Shown piece after piece: positions 46,372 through 53,937 of a stretch of 64,000 nucleotides of DNA (positions are counted from its first letter, which is position 1; the number at the start of each line of letters is the position of its first letter). Under the pieces are notes generated by a model that saw only the letters and a program-made list of their open reading frames with translations, was not told where the DNA came from and made no database searches. A program made the translations under genes and the position numbers. Source of the DNA: Agarophyton chilense (taxonomy: Eukaryota > Rhodophyta > Florideophyceae > Gracilariales > Gracilariaceae); assembly GCA_030374765.1 (NCBI GenBank), contig JARGXX010000092.1, forward strand, positions 1,550,001 to 1,614,000, given 5' to 3'.

Positions 46372-46955
46372 CTAGTCTTCTCCTCGTCCGACCCTCTCAC
46401 CCGCTTTACGACTTTCGGCCTGGATGTATAGCACAATCAAAAACGCGCATGGGATCAACGTTCCGAGGAAAACTGCCAAATATGCGGGGAATGTGACAGC
46501 CATGCCTTCGGCAAGCGGCAGAGTGGGCAAAGTAGCTAAAGAGCTCTCGAAGCTCATCTTAGCGGGTGCGGTGGCGCGGCGAGTGACGGGCCGTGCGGAG
46601 ACCGTGCATCGAGAAGCCTGTGACGTGGTAGATGCATCCGTAGAACGCAGGATGTTGTAGCGTAGCGAATGTCCACATCAAAATGGTTAGCATCTCTAGT
46701 TGAGCTCTTGGTAAAATTCTGTGGACAAAACTTTTCGTTGTCGCCCGAGAAAACCCGCTGAACTCATCAATCTACGTTCGCTTTTTTTCCCCGCTTGGAA
46801 AGCACAAACGCAAGAATGCATGGTGTGGGGTGTAGCCAGAGCGCGATTGAAGCGGTTATGAAACGCGTAAAGAAGTGAGAAGACTTGGGACAACCTACGG
46901 TGAAAGAGCCCGGGCGGGCAAAGGACAGGCCAGTTGTTGCGACAAAGGCGTGCAT
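46372..46955 (-). CDS. psbM: Nucleus-encoded PsbM-like photosystem II subunit
   Basis: Exon 1 is 46899-46955 and exon 2 is 46372-46617; the 281-bp intron is GT-AG and phase 0. The product is 100 aa. Exon 1 gives the leader MHAFVATTGLSFARPGSFT, of the Phe-containing red-plastid type, and exon 2 continues it (SRCTVSARPVTRRATAPAK). The mature part from about residue 58 is MAVTFPAYLAVFLGT, then LIPCAFLIVLYIQAESRKAG, closely following PsbM (MEVN-x-LAF...VPTAFLLIIYVKT). PsbM is a one-helix protein at the PSII dimer interface. Red algal plastid genomes, as I recall, lack psbM, so a nuclear copy is expected but rarely described. The family call rests on a ~35-residue helix; the exon 1 assignment is inference from frame and signals. 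Confidence 0.65.
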
Positions 46956-47507
46956 GGTGAGAGCGAACACGAAAGGGAGTAAGTTGCGAAGAGAAACGAC
47001 GACGTTGACCGCAGGCGAAGGGCGTCAGGACCGAGTGGAGAAGGGTACAAGTGAACGAGTCTGCGGTGCAAGAGTGAGTTGCCAGGCGCGTATGAAGGCT
47101 GAGGGCTGGCAAAAAATCAGAGCTGTAAGACCACAGAGCACGAACGGGGTTGGCTGATGAGCTCGATCTGCGAGCGACCCAAACGAGCTCACCGAATCAG
47201 ACCAGAGCGCCAGTCAAGCGTGCCCAATGCGCTGCGCGCACGTGGACGCGTGGCGAGAGAAACATGCCCGGCTTGGGATGAACGAGATTGCAAATCTTCA
47301 AGGCGCGCGCTGTTGGACCGTGCACAGGGTTTTGCATTCCAAAGAAGGGTGACGCCACCTCTCTCTCTTTACTTGCTCTTCGTTGCTTTTCTTTGCAGCC
47401 GATAGCTTCTTTGGCACCCATCTCTATTCCCTTTTTTTTCATCTGTGCCATCCAAACCTATCAGGCGTTCTTCTTGACTCTTTGTCACCCTTGACACCCT
47501 CTGCAGA
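46956..47507. promoter_or_regulatory. Divergent promoter between PsbM-like and 88-aa plastid protein genes
   Basis: There are 552 bp between two ATGs of plastid-targeted small proteins. The side next to the + strand gene is strongly pyrimidine-rich (ctctctctttacttgctcttc and cccttttttttcatctg, 47360-47445). A shared light- or redox-responsive control is plausible but not shown. Confidence 0.45.
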
Positions 47508-47936
47508 ATGGCCTTCGTTTCCTCTTTTACTGGCATTTCTGTCGCAGCTCCAGCGCACGCCCTCGTCTCCCCGAGGAGAGGCGCCGTTCGACATGCACGG
47601 TCCGCAAGGTACGTTCACTTATACCATCTGCTTCATCCGTAGCACTCTTTCTCAAAGACCAATAGCATTGGCTTTTTATTCCTCATCAAAGCATCCGATC
47701 CCTGAGCCCAGCGTCAGCAAGATGAAGCCATGAACTAACCGCCAGCCTAAAATAATGATTTGCATCACAGAATGAACCTCGCGCCAGTGGCACAGGAAGT
47801 TTCCGTAAAGCTTAACGAAGTTGCTCTCGTTCTGGCATCAAGGGAGGGTGATTTCGGAGGATACACAGGTCCCATTCTTGGCCTTCTCACCATTGGCGTA
47901 ATCATCGCTGTTCTTACCCCACCTGTCAAGGAGTAA
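47508..47936 (+). CDS. Plastid-targeted 88-aa single-helix protein, putative thylakoid subunit
   Basis: Exon 1 is 47508-47608 and exon 2 is 47771-47936 (donor GTACGT, acceptor CACAG). The product is 88 aa. The leader MAFVSSFTGISVAAPAHALV, then Arg/His/Ser-rich sequence, is a textbook red-algal plastid transit peptide. The mature part is a short amphipathic stretch (VAQEVSVKLNEVALVLASRE), then GDFGGYTGP and one transmembrane helix (ILGLLTIGVIIAVL), ending TPPVKE. Size, single helix and head-to-head position with the PsbM-like gene suggest a low-molecular-mass photosystem or thylakoid complex subunit. I cannot match it confidently to PsbW, Psb34 or PsbX. The stop is in exon 2; nothing suggests a further exon. 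Confidence 0.75.
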
Positions 47937-48105
47937 GCTAGACGAGTTTTGTTGTTTTTGCATCACGTCCACCAATGGTGTTTTCAGATTCACAACGGGC
48001 ATCTTCATTTTCATGGCACGGTGTCTTGCTGTGATTGTGGTAATGTGCGAGTAAAAGTTTCTTCCATTTTAAAGTTCATCATTTGTTCTAAATTGTGCTG
48101 TAGAG

Positions 48106-48888
48106 TTACATTATGCTAGCTAGATGCGTCTCATGGTCTTTTGCATTTCGCATATCTTCATTCCCGATAGACAGTTCGGGCTCATCCTCATCTTGAAGGT
48201 CAGACAAGAAGAAGGCCATGCTCATTGTGTGAACGTGCGTCCTGATGTCGCTGTACCAGTCCTCCAAACCACACTTGTTGTCGGAAAGATCACTCCCCTC
48301 ATCATCATCCTTCTCGACTTCTTCTGAAATGCTCATCAACGGATGCCGCTCTATTATTGACGAGGCATCCATCGTCCCTCTTTCGTCGGTTCTGCCCGGC
48401 CTTGGGCTGAAAGTTCTTCTAGACCAGTCTTGTGAGAGTGTTTTGCGGACACACTTCTCATTTCTTTTACTCAATGTCATAATGTTTGACAAGGAGGGGC
48501 GGTTTCTTCTGGGCAGCAAGACTGATTCCCTTTGTTTGTTTTGCGCAGGATCTCGGCGACAAGATCTACCCTTCGTAGAACCATAGAGAAACTGGGTTCG
48601 CTGAGGATCTAACCTCTCAGAAACGATCTGTGAAGCTGAATTAAATGAAACTGAAGATTGCCGGCGCAGAAGCTCCGGCACCCTCAATTTGCCATTTTTC
48701 TCTAATGGACTGGGATATGTAGCATACTCAGCATTCGTGAAATTTCCTCGGAGTTCGAGCGGGACTGAATCCTGGGAAATAAGAGATGAGAGCAAGGCCA
48801 ACGCATCTGGGCCGGAGTGACGGTCTTCTCTAAAAGCTTTCTCTGTTCCAAACCTCAAGTTATCGAGAGGCACATTTTGTCGATTCAT
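48106..48888 (-). CDS. Hypothetical disordered protein, 260 aa
   Basis: An ATG-started frame of 260 aa with no recognised domain. Residues 60-165 are rich in Arg and Ser (RRQSSVSFNSASQ, SWRRTFSPRPGR-like segments). From about 165 on it becomes acidic (SISEEVEKDDDEGSDLSDN) and ends with a possible short helix (TMSMAFFLSDLQDEDEPEL). The long open frame in balanced-composition DNA and the Ser/Arg phosphosite-like clusters favour a real nuclear or cytosolic regulatory protein, but no homologue is known to me. Confidence 0.5.
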   Translation of the reverse strand: MNRQNVPLDNLRFGTEKAFREDRHSGPDALALLSSLISQDSVPLELRGNFTNAEYATYPSPLEKNGKLRVPELLRRQSSVSFNSASQIVSERLDPQRTQFLYGSTKGRSCRRDPAQNKQRESVLLPRRNRPSLSNIMTLSKRNEKCVRKTLSQDWSRRTFSPRPGRTDERGTMDASSIIERHPLMSISEEVEKDDDEGSDLSDNKCGLEDWYSDIRTHVHTMSMAFFLSDLQDEDEPELSIGNEDMRNAKDHETHLASIM

Positions 48889-49334
48889 GGTTCATCGATC
48901 GTATTGTTTCACTATTTCGGAGTGTGTGGTGTCAAGATTTTGTTGACGTTATTGGTAGAACCTTTGATGTTCACCCTCGGCGTGACCCTTTAAGTAGGGA
49001 AATACAAAACAACGTGCGACGTGGTCTTTAGTCCACAAGCATATGCTCATTCGGCTAAAACCACCCCGACAGCTAGAATCTTTTCTTGAATGAATTGTTG
49101 GGTGGTATTAACCGTATTCTGTACAGTCACTCATCCCACAATTTTAATGAGGAAAGATGGGCGAATGATTTCAGGGAGAATCATGCTTACGATGGTGTTG
49201 GAAAGGCGCCTCTTGGCATGCAATGATGCGTGTCTATTAAAGGGCTCCGTCGAGTTTGACTTCTACAAAAGAGCCGCAGGCCCAATCAGATTTGCTACAC
49301 GTTCCCACCTAAAGATGTAGCACCAGCATCCATT
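48889..49334. other. Intergenic region upstream of the 260-aa hypothetical
   Basis: There are 446 bp between this start and the hemD 3' end (both −). Nothing is recognised. Confidence 0.35.
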
Positions 49335-50246
49335 TCATTCATCTGCCTGAATTCTTCCCCTCTTCACGATTCCTCCCTCGTATTTCCTCATAGCATCACA
49401 AACTACACCCACCCAACCCTCTAGTCCTGGGGATTCAGGAAAGTGTACATCAGTAAACCCTGCGTCATGAGCGGCTTTGGCAGATGTTTCTCCAATGCAA
49501 GCTACTGTGACGCCTTCTTGAACACCGACGTTCTCCACCCAGGACGCAACAGCGCTAGGTGACGCAAAGGTTATAATATGAGTGCCCCTCCCAATCTCTT
49601 TGTACAATTCATGAAACTCCACGGGTTCTGTAGAATATGTGTTCAGCCTAAGAACCTCATACCCCAAAGATGTAAGCCCGTCGACGATGACATTCGAAGC
49701 TTTCAAGCTAGCCGGATAAAGGACGCACTCCCCAGTTTTCTTTGGTAAAGGAAATTCTTTCACAAGGGTTTTACCTGTTGCCTTTGACGGTTCAAAGTCC
49801 ACGTCAATGCCAACAACACGGAGACAGTCCCCAGTGGCCTTGCCCACGGCCGCAATCTGACAAAGATTTGGATAGTCTGCAGCTCTCCATGCTTTGATGA
49901 AGACCGCTGCCGCTTCGGGAGACGTGATCACGATCCACTTGCACGAAGACTTTTTGATTTCAGCCGGTAGCTTTTCCGAATCTTCTCCTGAAACGGTTTC
50001 GACACATGGAAGATGAACAATCTCTATCCGAGGATATAGTCTTCGCAACTCATCATCTAACGCTTTGTTTTTTCGTGCTTCACGAGTCAAAGCTACGCGT
50101 ACGTAGGTATCCAGAATATTACTCAATGAATCAGAATCAACATCCCTAGGAGCAACACAGGAAAACCGATGCCGAGACCGAGGACGAGCGCATGTAGCAT
50201 ATGAACCTCTATTTCGAGAGAAGAAGGCAGGTAGGATAAAGGCCAT
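49335..50246 (-). CDS. hemD: Uroporphyrinogen-III synthase, plastid
   Basis: This 303-aa enzyme cyclises hydroxymethylbilane with ring D inversion to uroporphyrinogen III, at the root of heme, chlorophyll and phycobilin synthesis. The leader is MAFILPAFFSRNRGSYATCA (plastid type, to about 45). The bilobed fold is visible: VRVALTREARKNKALDDEL, CKWIVITSPEAAAVFIKAW, IAAVGKATGDCL, VLYPASLKASNVIVDGL, then THIITFASPSAVASWV and VACIGETSAKAAHDAGF, the most conserved C-terminal block. Length is typical for plastid forms. The start is the first ATG. Phycobilisome-bearing red algae need high flux here. Confidence 0.92.
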   Translation of the reverse strand: MAFILPAFFSRNRGSYATCARPRSRHRFSCVAPRDVDSDSLSNILDTYVRVALTREARKNKALDDELRRLYPRIEIVHLPCVETVSGEDSEKLPAEIKKSSCKWIVITSPEAAAVFIKAWRAADYPNLCQIAAVGKATGDCLRVVGIDVDFEPSKATGKTLVKEFPLPKKTGECVLYPASLKASNVIVDGLTSLGYEVLRLNTYSTEPVEFHELYKEIGRGTHIITFASPSAVASWVENVGVQEGVTVACIGETSAKAAHDAGFTDVHFPESPGLEGWVGVVCDAMRKYEGGIVKRGRIQADE

Positions 50247-52068
50247 GTGGACTACCCCCAGGATTTTGTATTCTTTGATTGGTAGTTGTTTGGAACGTGG
50301 AGTGATCGATTGCTCGCAACCAGTTTGAATCTTCTGTCAGTATCTCAATGTGTATGGTGGATTCTATTAGAACCAGAGAGACACGTTCCGTTTGAGGTGC
50401 TGTGTACCTTAGCGGTTGTCAGCCAAGGAATGGTCCGAAGAAAAATGGTTCTTTGTCCGTGTGTTCGGAGATTATGGATCAAGGGTTGGCTTCAGAAACG
50501 AACAATCTTTCGGAAAGGTTCTCGATTCTACGCACCAGATTTGTGATTTTTGGGGGAATGGAGAGCTAGACCTTTTTAGGCGTTGAACAACAAACAAACA
50601 GTTTGCAGTGCGAACTACGCTCTGCCGCAAAACGTTTGTAGCTGCAGTTCGTCACCTCGTAGCCCGCTCCTCAGGGCCGATTGCGTTAATCTTACGTTCT
50701 CCACCTCATAATTCACCTCCTCTTAAATCCTACAGCCTGATACTCCGCACTTGGAGTGAGCTTTAAAGTTCAAAGCTCGCCGCAAGGGCAACTCCCAAAG
50801 ATTGAAGTAGCGCGCAAGAACAACATTCCAGATTGCAACGAACGACTAGCAACAGAAAGGCTCTTCATCATCTTCAAACTTTGACCAGGATGATGGATGT
50901 AAAGGATACGGTGCAATTTAGTAAAGGGGTCGTGCTGTAGGCTAGAAGAGCAATGACGCAAGAGCGGAGCACCAAAAATCTACCTCATCATGGGCAGCAA
51001 CTATCATTTATCGCGAGTACGATATCCTTCGCGTGTATGTGTCTAGCGCAAGAATGACGTCTCGCCAGTTTTGTGACTGAAGCTAACGAGCGACACAAGT
51101 CATGAACGTAATTGCAGTTCCATTCTGCTTTTCTCTTACTTGGTAAGATTGCGCGTATGTCTCCGTCACAACTCGCATCTAGAAGCCACTGTGTATTACA
51201 CCAGTCGTACATACTGTCTGGTCTGTTGTCCTTCATAATAGACAAGGTCTATTCCTCGCGACCCATAGGCTTTGCCGGGCACCCCTATCGTTGGTAATGC
51301 CCTACTCTAATCTTATCGCAGTAAAGAGTCTGCAGCAATAGAGAAGTGAGTACTGCGCTCTCATCTATGCACTGCCTCCAATATACAAAAGCGAAGCTTT
51401 GCAAACATAGATAGCTTTTTTCTTCTCAACATTATTCCAATCTGACCGCCCAAATCAAAGTCGAGTGGAGATTTATCTTGCAGGTATTCCTCTTTGAGGT
51501 AAAACGCTTCAATGATCATTGCTTGATTCTGCGCATCAATTGAGCTGTCTTCTTTTTCTCGTGGCAATAATAGCTCTTCGTATCGCAGTTTCTCAGCGCG
51601 TAGCGAAACAATACGTTATCTAAATGTTTCCTTGCTTCATTGCTACAGTTGAACGGGGTACTTTTTCTCTAAGCAAGCTCCAACAGTGTAGAAAAACGCC
51701 ACATGTTTCTTGCCAAACTGAGTCCGTGAAGAGCATAATTGTTCCCGTTCCCCGAGCTTCTTTTCTCTATCGAACGTGCTCGAATAAACTTGCAGCAATA
51801 TGCTCGCAATCTGGCTCTTTGCAGAAAGCAAATTTTGCCGTCGGCGTTGTGCCCTAGCGCGTTTTGTTGAACCAAAAAGATCAGTCTCGCCTCTTTAGTC
51901 TAGCTCTTGGCTCGCGTCTGGCCACGAATATCCATGGTTGGCATTGGATAAATCCGCCTCAATTGTATTCATCGCATGAACCGCTATCGCATTCTCCCAT
52001 ACGAAAACGTCCCCACGACTAATCGGTTACTTTGATGCCGGTTCTATTTGTCTCTCTTTCTCCGTGTG
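50247..52068. other. 1.8-kb intergenic region with possible minus-strand coding relics
   Basis: No gene is recognised. On the minus strand, stop-free frames at 51361-51610 (charged, helix-like: LRAEKLRYEELLLPREKE) and about 51643-51895 (LFGSTKRARAQRRRQNLL) lie close together in different frames without ATGs, compatible with an old pseudogene or chance. Confidence 0.35.
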
Positions 52069-53106
52069 CTACGGAGAATGTTTGTTATCACGTTGACGCT
52101 TTGCTTCGAAAAGAATGGCTGCGCCCGCCATTGCTACATTAAGGCTCTCAACTTCCCCCGACATCGGTATCGCGATTTTCTCATGTGCTGCGGAAAAAGC
52201 TGCTTCACTCGGACCGGTTGCTTCAGAGCCAACAATAAGTGCACTGGGAATGGTCCAATCGACGAGACTGTAGTTTTTCTTTGCAAATCCATCAGCTACT
52301 CGAATACTGATCTCGTTTTTCTTCATGTAGTCAACAATATCAACCCATGACATTCCCTGACGAACTCGAACCCGAAACTGAGCACCCATACCGGCACGCA
52401 GAGCTTTCAGGCTCCACACATCGGCACACCCAGGTGTTAGGGCTACGAACTGAACTCCTGAAGCTGCTGCGCATCTGAGTAAACTGCCAAGATTTCCCGG
52501 GTCACGAACTTCTTCGCATATTAAAGACATGGTTGGAAAATCCGGTAGACATGGATGTGGCTTTTCGAAAATACCAACTAAACCCTAGCACGAATACTCT
52601 TCATCGGTTAGATCTCCGCCTGGAGTACGGGCACATTTTAAGGTGATCGTCTGCAGAGTTACGAAGCAAATACAACTTACTTGGGGATTGACTGTATCAG
52701 AAAACAAACGGATTACGGCGTCTGGAACCAAATAATCTTTCGCACCCCTGTTCTGCATTGAAGACAAAAGCGAAGCGTTCTCGCTACTCCGTTCTAGCGC
52801 CTGTTTCGTGTAAAAGAATTCAATAGGTTTCAAATGTTGTTCTAAGCCGTCCGATATCAGACGTCTTCCTTCAAGTAGAATTCGCCCAGTCTTCTCACGA
52901 TAACGCCGATTCAGCATGGCCCGAGCTTCCTTCACGCGTGGATTCTTCACGCTGGATATTTTACCTCCAGTGGACATTGAGGCTTTCATATGATTGAACC
53001 AATGGGTCGACACTCTTGTCGAAACTCTGAGATTTCGACCTCGCCACTGTGGGCTTGGAAGGAAGCCAAAGTTCGAGACAAAGCATAATGACCTAGCTGA
53101 AAGCAT
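52069..53106 (-). CDS. SpoU/TrmH-family RNA 2'-O-methyltransferase, organelle-type leader
   Basis: Exon 1 is 52681-53106 and exon 2 is 52069-52584; the 96-bp intron has donor GTAAG and acceptor CTAG, phase 0. The join gives VNPQGLVGIFEKP, the conserved linker of the family, so the splice is well supported. The product is 313 aa: an N-terminal leader (~45 residues, Ser/Arg-rich), the substrate-binding domain (SVKNPRVKEARAMLNRRY, RILLEGRRLISDGLE) and the knotted SPOUT domain with motif 1 EEVRDPGNLGSLLR, motif 2 ALIVGSEATGPSE and motif 3 IPMSGEVESLNVAMAGAAI. It likely methylates a ribose in plastid or mitochondrial 23S rRNA or in tRNA; the site is not determinable. Confidence 0.88.
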
Positions 53107-53937
53107 TGGTACACTGAATAGGAATGCACCCTGGGGTAAATCAAACTCTTCAACCCCAGCACACTAAAGTTAGAGGTGACCTTGGTTGACTAGTGAAACA
53201 CTGAAACATTCAGTTTTTCCTTCAATCCTACGCTCTAGCTAGTGGTCGTTGTGGTATAAGTCAAAAGATCTTTTAATGGACTCCCTTTTCGGTCTCTGCG
53301 TAGACCTACAAATCGCTTGCAGCAAACAGTGATAGCTCTGCCGCCTTACGGATCTTAAAACAGAACTCTGAAAGCTTGAAGAGGCAAAGGGCGAGAACAG
53401 TATTTGGTGCAGTAGAGATCTATTTCTCGTCGAGAGAGTAAAATTCTAAATTTGATCGCATCGCAGAGCGAAACCCTGACATGGGAGGTGTTCTTTCCTC
53501 TGGAGTGTAGATATGCACGTTCACTACAGATTTGTCTTGCCTCTCTGCTTTCGGGTAATTAGGCCGTAGTCTGTCTTAAACACAAGTACTATTCTATACA
53601 GAGACCTACGAATGTTACAGAGCAGAGGTTGGTGGGTTCAGTAGGTAATGTTAGCTTTTTATCTTGCCTAGGAATCCATGCGCTCAAAAAAATATCAATC
53701 CCTTACAAGTATCGCTCGGAACTGCGACTACGGTTCAAACGAAAGTCTTTAGATGTGGAAGGCGTATTCATATTCATTGAACCAGTACTAGCACAATAAT
53801 CCTGTTTCGCGCGCTTGTACGTTGGATTCACTTGGCTGGTGAGCCAGGAAATGTTCTTTCATTTAGCTACAAATCATGCACGATGTACAAGGTTGATATA
53901 CAAGAACCAGTGCTAAATCTCCAGTGTAGTCATACAT
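53107..53937. other. Intergenic region between methyltransferase start and AlaRS 3' end
   Basis: There are 831 bp in which nothing is recognised, apart from a few AT-rich stretches around 53690-53780. Confidence 0.35.

Noticed and set aside
46696-47112. 138-codon minus-strand frame overlapping the PsbM-like intron
   Set aside because: The competing frame gives a plastid leader and a consistent splice into the PsbM-like exon.
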